From assembly GCF_010977575.1 (NCBI RefSeq), contig NZ_CP048812.1:2170001-2234000 (forward strand): a stretch of 64,000 bases of DNA. Direction: 5' to 3'. Made by a program: the position numbers and the translations under genes. Numbering within the stretch: position 1 is the stretch's first letter; each line of letters opens with the position of its first letter. The notes below the pieces were generated by a model. The model made no database searches and was not told the origin of the DNA. It saw only the letters and a list, made by a program, of their open reading frames with translations. This document shows positions 36,838 through 46,364 of this stretch, in pieces. The stretch is from Halomonas socia. Its GTDB lineage: Bacteria; Pseudomonadota; Gammaproteobacteria; Pseudomonadales; Halomonadaceae.

Positions 36838-37977
36838 ATGTGGCAAAAGCTGTGGCAAGCCAGCCGTGTCGTATGGCGTACCCCGATGATCGTTATCATC
36901 GGGGCGGCTTTCATCTCTCTCAACTGGGCTTCAGCCGCTCATGCCGAGATAACGCTTACCGATATCACAGGCCGCAACGTCGTACTCCCGGCACCGGCGA
37001 CGCGTATCCTGCTGGCATCATCAGCCTACTATCCAGCGCTGTCGCTCCTCAGCCACAATGCCGCGGATCTGGTCGTCGGCGTGGGGGGGCTGCAAAGCGG
37101 AGGCGAGTTCGAGGGGGAGCGGGACCTGGCCGGCAAGCCTCACCTCGGCAGCATTTGGGCCCAGACCTTCTCCATCGAGAAGGCCCTGGAACTAGAGCCC
37201 GATCTGCTGATCGCCGCCATTCCGGAACGCGGGCGGCCGGCGGCTATCGAGCAGGCATTCGCGAAGACGGGCGTGCCAATTGTCTATATCGACTTCGTGG
37301 AGGACCCTGCCAGGAACACTGCCCCCAGTATCGAGATCATCGGCCGCGCTATCGGCGAAGAGGAGAAGGCTGCCGAATTCATCGATTTCCAAGCCCGGCG
37401 GATCGAACGGATAATCGACTGGCTCGAAGCGGCTAGGCCCACCCGCCCGAAACTCGCGATTATTTCACGCAGGTCGGGCCTGCCTTGCTGTTGGACGTCG
37501 GCGCAAGGCAGCGTGACAACGTATTTTGGCGATCTCAACGTGATCAACATCGCCGACGGGGCACTGCCGGGCCGGCTTGTCCAGCTCAGTCTCGAATATC
37601 TTGTCGAGCGCGACCCCGACATTTTCGTTGCGAACGATCTGTCATCAGGCCCCGACTCCCTATTCGGCGAGCCTCGGAATATAGCGCACGCCATGGCATC
37701 ACTCGAAGAGCTTGCCACTGAGCCGGGCTTTCGCGACCTTGCCGCCATGCGTAGTCGCCGCGTACACGCCATTGACGTTTCCCTTATGCGCTCGCCGCTG
37801 AGCATCCTCGCGGTCGAGGTTTTTGCGAAATGGATCCACCCCGAACTGTTCGCCGATATCGACCCTCAGGCGACGCTTGACGAAATCAATCGGCGGTTCC
37901 TCGCAACGCCCCTGAAGGGGCCGTTCTGGGCAAGCCTCGATCCAGCCAGCAATCAGCCCTCTGAGAAGCGTCGATGA
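36838..37977 (+). CDS. iron-siderophore ABC transporter substrate-binding protein
   Basis: A 379-residue FepB/FecB-like periplasmic protein. A long N-terminal signal (TPMIVIIGAAFISLNWASAAHA) is followed by the family start ITLTDITGRNVVLPAPATRILLAS and the helical-backbone fold with SIEKALELEPDLLIAA and LEYLVERDPDIFV. ATG 36826 inside the receptor gene is an alternative start. The stop overlaps the permease start (ATGA), showing a coupled operon. It binds the ferric siderophore delivered by the receptor. Confidence 0.9.
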   Translation: MWQKLWQASRVVWRTPMIVIIGAAFISLNWASAAHAEITLTDITGRNVVLPAPATRILLASSAYYPALSLLSHNAADLVVGVGGLQSGGEFEGERDLAGKPHLGSIWAQTFSIEKALELEPDLLIAAIPERGRPAAIEQAFAKTGVPIVYIDFVEDPARNTAPSIEIIGRAIGEEEKAAEFIDFQARRIERIIDWLEAARPTRPKLAIISRRSGLPCCWTSAQGSVTTYFGDLNVINIADGALPGRLVQLSLEYLVERDPDIFVANDLSSGPDSLFGEPRNIAHAMASLEELATEPGFRDLAAMRSRRVHAIDVSLMRSPLSILAVEVFAKWIHPELFADIDPQATLDEINRRFLATPLKGPFWASLDPASNQPSEKRR

Positions 37978-39059
37978 CGGAGGAGATGCTGATGATGGAG
38001 AGAGCTCCAGCGCACAGCCGGCGGGAAGCCGTCCTGGCTGCCTATCAGCGACATACCTGGCGGCGAGTCATGATCGTGCTCGGGCTCGTTGCTGTCCTCG
38101 TTGCCTCTTTCGTCATCGACCTCGCCACAGGTCCATCGAGCCTCAGCATCGACGATACGCTGCGCGCGATACTGTGGCCGGACACGGCCGATCGCAGCAC
38201 GCTGGTGATCGTCTGGGATGTCCGCATGCCGGCGGCGGTCATGGCGGTGCTGGTCGGCGTGGCGCTGTCGCTCGCGGGCGCGGAGATGCAGACCATCCTC
38301 GACAATCCGCTGGCGAGCCCCTTTACGCTGGGAGTGTCATCCGCCGCGTCGTTTGGGGCGGCGCTCGCCATCGTCCTCGGCCTTGGTCTTCCCGGCGTGC
38401 CGGCAAGCTGGCTCGTTACCGGCAACGCTTTCGTCTTCGCCTTCGGCTCCGTACTGCTGCTGCAAAGCCTGACGCGGCTGCGCGGCGCGGGGGCCGACAG
38501 CCTCGTCCTGTTCGGCATCGCACTGGGCTTCACCTTCAGCGCGCTCATCGGTCTGCTCCAGTTCGTCGCCTCGCCCGACGCGCTGCAACAGCTCGTGTTC
38601 TGGGGCATGGGCAGCATGGGTCGCGCGAGCTGGGAGTCGATCGCGATCCTTGGCCTGGTCATCCTGCTGATGCTGCCGTTCTCCATCGGCGCATCCTGGA
38701 AGCTGACGGCACTGCGTCTCGGCGAGGATCGCGCCCGAAGCTTCGGCGTCGACGTGACCCGGTTGCGCTTCTTCTCGCTGCTGCGCATCAGCCTGCTCGC
38801 CGCTACATCCGTCGCCTTCGTCGGCACGATCGGCTTCATCGGCCTGGTCGGTCCGCATATCGCGCGGCTGCTGATCGGCGAGGATCACCGCTTCTTCCTG
38901 CCGGCCAGCGCGCTGACCGGTGCGGTGGTGATGTCGCTGGCCAACCTTGCCAGCAAGAGCCTCGTCCCGGGCGTCATCATCCCGATCGGCATCGTCACCT
39001 CGCTGGTCGGCCTGCCGGTGTTCTTTGCCCTGATTTTCCGCCGCCGGGAGAGAGTGTGA
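37974..39059 (+). CDS. FecCD family iron-siderophore ABC transporter permease
   Basis: A 361-residue permease with about ten membrane segments and the FecCD landmarks: VRMPAAVMAVLVGVALSLAG (R-P-R/M-like start), NPLASPFTLGVSSAASFGA and FVGTIGFIGLVGPHIARLL, which contacts the ATPase. It overlaps the genes on both sides by 4 bp and 1 bp. A single permease gene suggests a homodimer, as in BtuC-type importers. Confidence 0.93.
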   Translation: MTEEMLMMERAPAHSRREAVLAAYQRHTWRRVMIVLGLVAVLVASFVIDLATGPSSLSIDDTLRAILWPDTADRSTLVIVWDVRMPAAVMAVLVGVALSLAGAEMQTILDNPLASPFTLGVSSAASFGAALAIVLGLGLPGVPASWLVTGNAFVFAFGSVLLLQSLTRLRGAGADSLVLFGIALGFTFSALIGLLQFVASPDALQQLVFWGMGSMGRASWESIAILGLVILLMLPFSIGASWKLTALRLGEDRARSFGVDVTRLRFFSLLRISLLAATSVAFVGTIGFIGLVGPHIARLLIGEDHRFFLPASALTGAVVMSLANLASKSLVPGVIIPIGIVTSLVGLPVFFALIFRRRERV

Positions 39060-39874
39060 TGGGTGCCGTGGGTAATCTTGTCATCTCCCATCTTGCGGCC
39101 GGTTACCGCAACAAGCCGGTGCTGCGGGATCTGAGTCTCGCGCCGATCGAACCCGGCAAGGTAACGGCACTGGTCGGCCCAAACGCGGCGGGAAAATCGA
39201 CCCTGCTGCGAAGTCTCGCAGGTCTCGTCGTGGCCAAGGGAGCGGTGCGTCTCGGTGGGCTCGATCTCAACACATTGACCCTTGCCGAGCGGGCACGGCA
39301 TGTCGCCTACATGCCCCAGAGCCTGCCCCAGAACGCCGAGCTGACGGTGTTGGAGGGCGTGATCGGCGCGCTGAAGGCGTCGCCGCTGGCAGACTTCGAT
39401 GGCAGCGGTCCGGCGGCACGCCGCCGCGCTGTAGGCGTGCTCGACAGGCTCGGCGTTCTCGATCTGGCCATGGAGGATATCGGCCGCCTGTCCGGCGGAC
39501 AGCGCCAGCTCGCCAGTCTCGCCCAGGCGATGGTGCGCGCCCCCAACCTGTTGCTGCTCGACGAGCCGACCAGCGCGCTGGACCTGCGCCACCAGCTCGA
39601 CGTGATGACGGTCGTACGTGCACTCGCCCGCGAAGGCCGGATCGTGGTCGTCGTGCTGCACGATCTGACGCTGGCGGCGAGCTGGGCCGACCGTCTCGTG
39701 GTGCTCGACCATGGAACGGTCGCGGCAGAAGGAACACCCGACCAAGCCCTTTCCCCATCCATATTGAACGCCGTCTACGGCGTGGAGGCCCGCGTCGAGC
39801 GTTGCTCACGCGGCCGCCTGCACGTCATGGTCGATGGCCCCGCAAACCCTTCGGAGATACGTCATGCAAGCTGA
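39059..39874 (+). CDS. iron-siderophore ABC transporter ATP-binding protein
   Basis: A 271-residue FepC-like ATPase. Walker A GPNAAGKSTLLRSLAG, Q-loop MPQSLPQ, signature LSGGQRQLAS, Walker B LLLLDEPTSALD and switch His (VVLHDLTLA). ATG 39059 shares its A with the permease stop codon. It powers the importer formed with the preceding permease and binding protein. Confidence 0.94.
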   Translation: MGAVGNLVISHLAAGYRNKPVLRDLSLAPIEPGKVTALVGPNAAGKSTLLRSLAGLVVAKGAVRLGGLDLNTLTLAERARHVAYMPQSLPQNAELTVLEGVIGALKASPLADFDGSGPAARRRAVGVLDRLGVLDLAMEDIGRLSGGQRQLASLAQAMVRAPNLLLLDEPTSALDLRHQLDVMTVVRALAREGRIVVVVLHDLTLAASWADRLVVLDHGTVAAEGTPDQALSPSILNAVYGVEARVERCSRGRLHVMVDGPANPSEIRHAS

Positions 39875-40982
39875 ACTTTCCCGGCCGACACCGCCGTTAC
39901 AGGCCCAGGCCGATGTCGCAATCGCGGACCCGCAGCGCCTCATCGAACGGGTTTTCGCTCATTTCGCCGGGCACGACGCAGAGGTCGTGCTTACCGAACA
40001 CGGGGCGGTGGCAACGTTTACCCGCGGCGAAGCATTCATGCAGGCGCGTGAGAACGGTCTCGTCATGCGTGCCACGGCCGATGACGAGGGTGCGTTGGCT
40101 TACATGAAGGGGATCATGGCGAGCCATCTGATCGAGTTCGCGCAAGGGGAGCGGCCGCGATTCGTGTGGACCGGCGACGGAGCCGGTGCCCGGAAATTCC
40201 CGAACCTGCATGAGATGACGGTCAGACGGATCGTCGATGTCACGCCGAACATGCGGCGCATCACGTTGTCGGGGCCGGGGCTGGATCGCTACGTCGATGG
40301 CGGCCAGCACCTAAAGCTGTTCGTGCCGCCAGAAGGCGTCACCAAGCCCGAATGGCCTGTTCCCGGCGAAGATGGGACAACGATTTGGCCGTCTGACGAG
40401 AAGCGGCCAAAGGCGCGCACCTATACGGTCCGGAGCGTCGATCTCGATGCTGGCACTTTCGACGTGGATTTCGTGCTGCACGGCGACCACAGCGTCGGTT
40501 CGCGCTGGGCGCTGAACGCGCAGCCGGGTGATATCGTCGGTGTACGAGGGCCGGTCGGCCGAGCCGTGCCGCAAGCGGATTGGTATCTGTTGGTTGGCGA
40601 TGAGACGGCGCTGCCTGTCATCGCGCGCACGCTCGAATCCCTTCCGAAGAGCGCGAAAGGCATGGCTTTTATAGAGGTTGCAGACGAAAGCGAGCAGCAG
40701 CCCATCGAGCTCGAAGCAGATATCGAGCTTCGCTGGCTTCTTCGAAACGATGCCGAGCCTGGCACGACATCGATGCTTGTCGACGCCGTGCGAGCGGTAG
40801 AGATGCCGCCGGCCGGTACCCGCATCCATGCTATGGCCGGCGTGGAATACGCCGCGTTCAAGGCGATCCGCCGCTACTGGCGCGAAGAGCTGAAGCTTGA
40901 CAAGAAAGATGTGCTGCCCGTCGCTTACTGGCGCAGGGGACGCGCAGAAGGTGAGGCCGCCCTTCAAGACGAGGACGATTGA
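39864..40982 (+). CDS. siderophore-interacting protein with N-terminal DUF2218 domain
   Basis: A 372-residue two-domain protein. Residues about 20-100 form a DUF2218 domain (RLIERVFAHFAGHDAEVVLTE). Residues about 110-370 form an FAD-binding siderophore-interacting reductase: MRRITLSGPGLDRY, KARTYTVRSVD (FAD site RxYTxR) and DFVLHGDHSVGSRWA. It should reduce Fe(III)-siderophore in the cytoplasm with NAD(P)H. Start ATG 39864 is preceded by GGAG and overlaps the ATPase gene by 11 bp. Confidence 0.92.
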   Translation: MQAELSRPTPPLQAQADVAIADPQRLIERVFAHFAGHDAEVVLTEHGAVATFTRGEAFMQARENGLVMRATADDEGALAYMKGIMASHLIEFAQGERPRFVWTGDGAGARKFPNLHEMTVRRIVDVTPNMRRITLSGPGLDRYVDGGQHLKLFVPPEGVTKPEWPVPGEDGTTIWPSDEKRPKARTYTVRSVDLDAGTFDVDFVLHGDHSVGSRWALNAQPGDIVGVRGPVGRAVPQADWYLLVGDETALPVIARTLESLPKSAKGMAFIEVADESEQQPIELEADIELRWLLRNDAEPGTTSMLVDAVRAVEMPPAGTRIHAMAGVEYAAFKAIRRYWREELKLDKKDVLPVAYWRRGRAEGEAALQDEDD

Positions 40983-40987
40983 CGTCC

Positions 40988-42739
40988 ATGGCCGAACTCC
41001 TGAAGCGTTTCGCCGGATACTATCGCCCGCATCGCGGCCTTTTCGCGCTCGACTTCGGCAGTGCCGTGGCAGCAGGCTTGCTGGAACTGGCCTTTCCGGT
41101 GGCGGTGACGTTGTTCATCGACCGTCTGCTGCCCACGGGAGGATTCGGCCTGATCGCGCTCGCTGCAACCGGATTGTTGGTGATCTATCTTCTGAGCGCA
41201 GGTTTGCGCGCGATCGTCACCTATTGGGGCCATATGCTCGGCGTGTGTATCGAGGCCGAGATGCGCAGGAAAGCGTTCGACCATCTGCAAACGCTCTCCT
41301 TCGGCTGGTTCGACAACCAGAAGACCGGACATCTCATCGCGCGATTGACCAAGGATCTCGACGAGATCGGCGAGGTCGCCCATCATGGCCCCGAAGATAT
41401 GTTCCTCGCGGTGATGACGCTGATCGGCGCGTTCGTGCTCATGTTCTGGGTTCATGGGCCGCTGGCGCTGATAACCGCCGCCGTCTTTCCGATCGCCGGC
41501 CTGATCACATTGTACTATGGCCGCCGGATGATCCGGACGTTTCGGGCGATCTACAGCCGCGTCGGCGAATTCAACGCCCGCATCGAGGAGAATGTCGGCG
41601 GTATTCGCGTGGTACAGGCGTTCACCAACGAGGAACACGAGCGGAAGCTCTTCGCGAAGAACAACGACGGCTATGTCAGGACCAAGCTGCAGGCTTACAA
41701 GCTGATGGCCGCCTCGTTCTCTCTGTCGTACCTGTCGATGCGCTTCGTGCAGGTGGTGGTCATGCTCGCCGGCGCCTGGTTCGTCGTCAGGGGCGAGCTG
41801 ACCGCAGGCGGCTTCGTCGGTTTCCTGCTGCTGGTGAACGTGTTCTTCCGGCCGCTCGACATGATCAACGCGGCCATCGAACTCTACCCGAAGGGGATTG
41901 CGGGGTTCCAGCGATACACGGCCTTCCTCGACACAAAGCCGGACATTGCTGACAGACCGGACGCGAAAGAGGTCGGTCATCTGCATGGCCAGATCGAATA
42001 CCGCAAGGTCCGCTTCGCCTATCGCGATGGCCGGACGGTCCTCTTCGATGTCGGCTTGCGGATCGGCGCCGGCGAGACCGTGGCCTTCGTCGGTCCCTCC
42101 GGCGCGGGCAAGACGACGATCTGCTCGCTGCTGCCGCGCTTCTACGACGCGGATGACGGCGCGATCACCATCGACGGCGTCGACATCCGCGACATAACGC
42201 TGAAGTCGCTGCGCTCCAACATCGGCATCGTGCAGCAGGACGTGTTCCTGTTCGCCGGCACGATCCGCGAGAACATCGCCTATGGACGGCTCGACGCCAG
42301 CGAAGCGGAGATTGTCGACGCCGCGCGTCGCGCACGGCTTGACAGCGTCATCGCCAACCTTCCCGAAGGCCTGGACACGATCATCGGCGAGCGCGGCGTC
42401 AAGCTTTCGGGTGGGCAGAAGCAGCGCCTGGCGATTGCACGCATCTTCCTGAAGAATCCACCGATCCTGATTCTCGATGAGGCGACCTCGGCGCTCGACA
42501 CCGAGACCGAGCGCGCCATCCAGCAGTCGCTCGCCGAGCTTGCGGAGGGTCGCACCACGCTGGTCATCGCTCACCGTCTCGCGACCATCGCCAATGCCGA
42601 CCGCATCCTCGTGGTCGAGAACGGACGCATCGCCGAACAGGGCAGCCATGCGCAGCTGCTCGCCCGCCAGGATGGCCGCTACCGCGAGCTCCATGCCGCT
42701 CAGGCGGACACCCGGACCGACCGGCTCAGCATGCAATAG
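40988..42739 (+). CDS. ABC transporter, fused permease/ATP-binding (exporter fold)
   Basis: A 583-residue half-transporter. Six membrane helices (residues 1-310) precede an ATPase domain with Walker A GPSGAGKTT, signature LSGGQKQR, Walker B PILILDEATSALD and AHRL. It starts five bases after the reductase stop, so it belongs to the siderophore operon. Exporter-fold ABC proteins next to siderophore reductases include mycobacterial IrtAB, which import siderophores; siderophore recycling or export is the alternative. It would act as a homodimer because only one gene is present. Confidence 0.9.
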   Translation: MAELLKRFAGYYRPHRGLFALDFGSAVAAGLLELAFPVAVTLFIDRLLPTGGFGLIALAATGLLVIYLLSAGLRAIVTYWGHMLGVCIEAEMRRKAFDHLQTLSFGWFDNQKTGHLIARLTKDLDEIGEVAHHGPEDMFLAVMTLIGAFVLMFWVHGPLALITAAVFPIAGLITLYYGRRMIRTFRAIYSRVGEFNARIEENVGGIRVVQAFTNEEHERKLFAKNNDGYVRTKLQAYKLMAASFSLSYLSMRFVQVVVMLAGAWFVVRGELTAGGFVGFLLLVNVFFRPLDMINAAIELYPKGIAGFQRYTAFLDTKPDIADRPDAKEVGHLHGQIEYRKVRFAYRDGRTVLFDVGLRIGAGETVAFVGPSGAGKTTICSLLPRFYDADDGAITIDGVDIRDITLKSLRSNIGIVQQDVFLFAGTIRENIAYGRLDASEAEIVDAARRARLDSVIANLPEGLDTIIGERGVKLSGGQKQRLAIARIFLKNPPILILDEATSALDTETERAIQQSLAELAEGRTTLVIAHRLATIANADRILVVENGRIAEQGSHAQLLARQDGRYRELHAAQADTRTDRLSMQ

Positions 42740-42915
42740 GCGATCATGACGAAGAGGACTGCAAGACCAATCCCCGCTTCAAGGCCCGGCAGGGCGACAA
42801 GCGGTGCAAGCGCGCGTCACCCGCGTGCATCCACAGCCTTTCCTTAATCCTGCCTTACTCTCTACTACGACAAATGACGATGTGATGTACGGCATCGACG
42901 CGACGGGCGCGATCG
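42740..42915. other. non-coding spacer
   Basis: No gene, promoter or hairpin that I can support. It lies between the siderophore operon and the outer-membrane-factor remnant. Confidence 0.5.
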
Positions 42916-43260
42916 ATGCAGGAGGGTTGGGGGGATGTCCTGCATGGAGTCGAGAAGAGGGCGGCACGGCTGGCTCGCCCGGTATTCGACGGCGGCCGCC
43001 TGCGCGCCCAGGGCGAGCTGAGCGAGGCGCGCTTCGATGAGCTGCTGGCCCATTATCGTGCCACCACCCTGCAGGCCTTCTCCGAGGTGGATCTGGCGCT
43101 CGGCGAGATCGAGAGCCTGGCCCGCCAGGACGAGCAGCAGGCACTGGTTGGCCTCTATCGGTCTCTGGGGGGGCTGGAGCGAGACGGCCTGACGCTCGAT
43201 CCGGCCGTGCCGCCATGGGCAGCGGCCGCCTCGTTCATGGCGTCGACCGCCGTGCGCTCT
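42916..43260 (+). pseudogene. NodT-like outer membrane efflux factor, C-terminal remnant
   Basis: The frame contains ARPVFDGGRLRAQGELSEARFDELLAHYRATTLQAFSEVDLALGE, the conserved end of TolC/OprM/NodT outer-membrane factors. A short QALVGLYRSLGG tail follows with the segment between them missing. The N-terminal lipoprotein signal and first repeat are absent. No RND pump genes are nearby, so this is an isolated remnant. Confidence 0.7.
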
Positions 43261-43394
43261 TCGCATGACAGGGCTTGCCAGCCGCCAAGCGGCAATAGGA
43301 GGGAACCTATCAGCTACCATCGGTACTGTGGGAGAAGGTCATGATGCAGTATACCCTTCAAGATACCCCTCAAGTGCAAATCCAGACCCAGCGG

Positions 43395-44075
43395 TCAGCG
43401 CTCCAACAGCCCCTCGGCGAGCGCCTCGCCGAGGCGGTCGACGGCGGCGGCCAGCTTCTCGTCGATGACGTGGAGGTACTCCGTCCAGTCATCCACGTGG
43501 TGCAGTTCCGCCTTGCCGTCCGAAATGCCGCGCAGCACGATCAGCGGCACCTCGTAGCGCATGCAGGCGCGCAGGCAGGCGTAGCTCTCCATGTCCACCA
43601 TCTCGGCGGCGATAGCGGCATAGGCCTCGCCCGAGACGATATTGGCCCCGGTGGAGAGCCTCGCTTCATGAATGCCGGGTATGCGCAACGGCAGCGGGAG
43701 GATTGCCGGCAGATCCAGGAAGGGCGTGGTGCCCTTCTCGAAGCCCAGCGGCGAGGCGTCCATGTCGCGGTAGGCGATGGAGCTCGCCTGATAGATCTCG
43801 GCCTGCTTGAGCGCCCTGCTGCCCGCCGAGCCCAGCGACACCACCAGATCCGGCAGGCGCCCCTGCTGGGCGAGGGTAGCAAGGGCCGCGGTGAGTTCCA
43901 CCGCCGCCTCCACCGGGCCGACGCCGGTCATGAGCGAGGTAAAACGCTGCCTAAGATGCGGGCCGTACTCGGCCTCGGCGGCCATCGCGAAGAGCACCTG
44001 GCGGCCGCCTAGGGCTGCCAGCTTGGGTGCGCCGAGGTGATCGGCTAGGGAGTCAGAAGGTGAGGAATCGTTCAT
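43395..44075 (-). CDS. mtnN: 5'-methylthioadenosine/S-adenosylhomocysteine nucleosidase family protein (copy A)
   Basis: A 226-residue nucleoside phosphorylase-like enzyme that would split MTA or SAH to adenine and the thioribose product. Family features: ALFAMAAEAEYGPHL-like N-terminal Glu, VVSLGSAGSRAL, the VDMESYA region with the catalytic/ribose Glu, and RGISDGKAEL with the purine-binding Asp. I start at MNDSSPSD (44075). A related intact copy lies at 52477 and two broken copies at 48899 and 49683. The 3' end holds a perfect hairpin (stem CCTCGGCGAG, 43412-43434). Confidence 0.87.
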   Translation of the reverse strand: MNDSSPSDSLADHLGAPKLAALGGRQVLFAMAAEAEYGPHLRQRFTSLMTGVGPVEAAVELTAALATLAQQGRLPDLVVSLGSAGSRALKQAEIYQASSIAYRDMDASPLGFEKGTTPFLDLPAILPLPLRIPGIHEARLSTGANIVSGEAYAAIAAEMVDMESYACLRACMRYEVPLIVLRGISDGKAELHHVDDWTEYLHVIDEKLAAAVDRLGEALAEGLLER

Positions 44076-44209
44076 CGACGCGGTTTGCCTTGCCATGGAT
44101 AGGGGAGAGAGATAGGGAGCTTCGCCCCAGTGTACCGGCTTGGCATGCCCGTGTGCTTCGATCGTAAACAGGCCAAGATAGCGAAAACGCCACCCGGGAG
44201 AAGACGCCG

Positions 44210-44305
44210 ATGCACAAGGGAAGCTGCCTATGCGGAAAAGTGAAATACGAGTACCGCGGCGAGATCGGTGAAGTCTCCATGTGCCACTGCAAGCCGTGCC
44301 GAAGT
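44210..44305 (+). pseudogene. GFA family N-terminal fragment
   Basis: Starts MHKGSCLCGKVKYEY and runs through MCHCKPCRS, the first third of a GFA zinc protein with its CxC and CxCxxC motifs intact. It then loses similarity and reads without stop into the cytochrome/Vgb-like gene, whose own ATG is at 44399. It closely resembles the degraded GFA at 23549. Confidence 0.72.
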
Positions 44306-44398
44306 CCTGATCCCTGCCGTTGGCTTCGCTTCGGCTGTTGGGCTGCCCGGGGTTATTGGCTACGCTCAGAGGACCCCACCACAATCGAGAACAACGAC

Positions 44399-45649
44399 AT
44401 GGCTCGCAAAACGCTTGGTTCCGTTTTCCTTGCCGCGGCGCTTTGCCACGCCTCCGCGGCCCTCGCGCTGCCGGACGGCGAGGGCCGTGAGACGGTCGAA
44501 GCCGTCTGCGCTGCCTGCCACGGCGTCAACCTGATCGAGCGCAGCTCGGGGTACTCCCGCGACGACTGGGAATATCTCACCTCGACCATGATCGACCTGT
44601 CGGGCGATGCCGCGCGTCAGGATGAGATCCTCGACTACCTGGCCGAGCACTTCCCGCCCAGCGATAACCGGGCAGCCACGCCGGCGGATGGCCCGCTGAG
44701 ACTCCAGATCGAAGAATGGAAGGTGCCCACGCTGGGCCAACGCTCCCGCGATCCGGTCGAGGCACCGGATGGCAGCATCTGGTGGGTGGGGCAGTGGCTG
44801 GACATCCTCGGCCGGCTCGATCCCGAGACGAGCGAGATGCAGGAGTTCGACCTGCCCTCGGGCGCACGGCCCCATTCGGTCAACATCGGCCCCGATGGTG
44901 CGGCCTGGTACACCGGCAACCGCAACGCCACTATGGGCCGGTTCGATCCCGACAGCGGCGAGATCAGCGAGTACCCGATGCCCGAGGAGGCGGCGCGGGA
45001 CCCGCACACCGCCGAGTTTGCCGCGGACGGTACCCTCTGGTTCAGCCTGCAGCAAAGCAACATGATCGGCCGGCTGGACCCGCAAACCGGCGAGGTGCAG
45101 GTGGTGCCGAGTCCGCGCGAGCGCTCGCGCCCCTATGGGCTGAAAGTCGCCGAGGATGGCACCGTCTGGGTCTCCTGCAACGGGGCCAACTGCTTGCTGC
45201 GCGTTGATCCCGAGACGATGGAGGTGAGCGAGATCCCCCTACCTGAGGCCGGCACCACCGTGCGCCGGCTCGATATCGACGCAGACGGTATCATTTGGTG
45301 GGTCAACTCCGGGCTGGGGCGGCTGGGGCGCTACGATCCCGACACCGGCGATATCCAGGAGTGGGACTCGCCCAGCGGCCCCGACTCCCACCCCTATGCG
45401 ATAGCAGTGTTCGACGGAGCGGTCTGGTATAACGAAAGCGGCGTGCGGCCGGACATGCTGGTGCGCTTCGATCCTCAAACGGAGGACTTCCAGAGCTGGC
45501 CGATCCCCTCGGGCCCGGTGTATGCCGGCATCCTGCGCCATATGCGCACCACCCTGGATGGTGAAGCGCTGTTGATTCATCAGAGCGGCACCAACCATAT
45601 CGCCCGGGTGTCCGTGGAGGACAATGGCGCAGCGGAAGCGGCCGAGTAG
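44399..45649 (+). CDS. secreted cytochrome c-Vgb-like (virginiamycin B lyase type) beta-propeller protein
   Basis: A 416-residue exported protein. Signal peptide MARKTLGSVFLAAALCHASAALA, a short cytochrome c domain with the heme motif CAACH (VEAVCAACHGVNLIE), then about seven blades of a Vgb-type propeller with repeated WWVG/WYTG and GRFDPDSGEI-like motifs. The Vgb family includes streptogramin lyases, but heme-bearing versions probably act in periplasmic oxidation. An in-frame GFA fragment upstream is not part of it. Confidence 0.85.
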   Translation: MARKTLGSVFLAAALCHASAALALPDGEGRETVEAVCAACHGVNLIERSSGYSRDDWEYLTSTMIDLSGDAARQDEILDYLAEHFPPSDNRAATPADGPLRLQIEEWKVPTLGQRSRDPVEAPDGSIWWVGQWLDILGRLDPETSEMQEFDLPSGARPHSVNIGPDGAAWYTGNRNATMGRFDPDSGEISEYPMPEEAARDPHTAEFAADGTLWFSLQQSNMIGRLDPQTGEVQVVPSPRERSRPYGLKVAEDGTVWVSCNGANCLLRVDPETMEVSEIPLPEAGTTVRRLDIDADGIIWWVNSGLGRLGRYDPDTGDIQEWDSPSGPDSHPYAIAVFDGAVWYNESGVRPDMLVRFDPQTEDFQSWPIPSGPVYAGILRHMRTTLDGEALLIHQSGTNHIARVSVEDNGAAEAAE

Positions 45650-45659
45650 CACCAGCCAA

Positions 45660-46255
45660 ACTCAGCGCAGCAACCGTTCCGCCATCTGCCGAATGGCGGA
45701 CGCAGCAGCGTCGCGACGTTCCAGCGGCCCTGCGCGTAGATCCCCTTGGCATGGCTCAGCCGGTGGAAGCCCTCGATGCCGTGATAGGCGCCGATACCAC
45801 TCGCACCGATGCCGCCAAACGGCAGGTCGTCCTGGGCGGTGTGCATGAGCGTGCCGTTGATGGTCACGTTGCCCGAGGTCGTGCCGGTCGTTGATCACCA
45901 AGGGGTAATTCCACGGCGCCATGACCCCGACGACACCCAGCGGCTGGTACTCCACGCGTGCCGAGCCGAACTGCATATGAACGGCCACATGGCGCTTCTC
46001 CGGGCGCATCATGCGGCGCAGGTGCAGTCGATCCCGCTGATGGTGCTGCCGAGCTCCATGATGCTGGTCTCGTGACGTGAGCGATGACCGAAATCGGCGC
46101 TGATGGCCTCTTCGAGCCGGGTTCGGTTTTCGATTAACGCGGCGCGCCGTTCGGCAAGCGAAGGCGCACCGTCGCGGCGCTAGGCCGCGCGCTGGGCGGC
46201 GAGCAACGCAGCCAGGTCGACGGCAGGCGAGGCGGTTGACTCAGTGGTCACGGGG
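45660..46255 (-). pseudogene. coniferyl-aldehyde-dehydrogenase-like remnant, internally deleted
   Basis: The N-terminal part (LIENRTRLEEAISADFGHRS, then VEYQPLGVVGVMAPWNYPL) is followed directly by the C-terminal part (GNVTINGTLMHTAQDDLPFGGIGASGIGAYHGIEGFHRLSHAKG). The catalytic middle is missing, the two halves are in different frames, and a TAG interrupts the first half. Original length would have been about 480 residues. It is another gene with both ends kept and the centre lost. Confidence 0.75.
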
Positions 46256-46364
46256 TGGCTCCTGGGTTCTGGTGACGAATGGTCAAGACTACCTCCGTGT
46301 CGTCGTCGAGTTTGATGAAGGTTGGTCTGGCCATGTCGACCTCCTTAGTCAAAGGGAAGATTTG

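Noticed and set aside
40964-42736. 590-codon minus-strand open frame opposite the ABC exporter
   Set aside because: Antisense shadow of a gene with all ABC motifs; composition is typical of a reverse frame.
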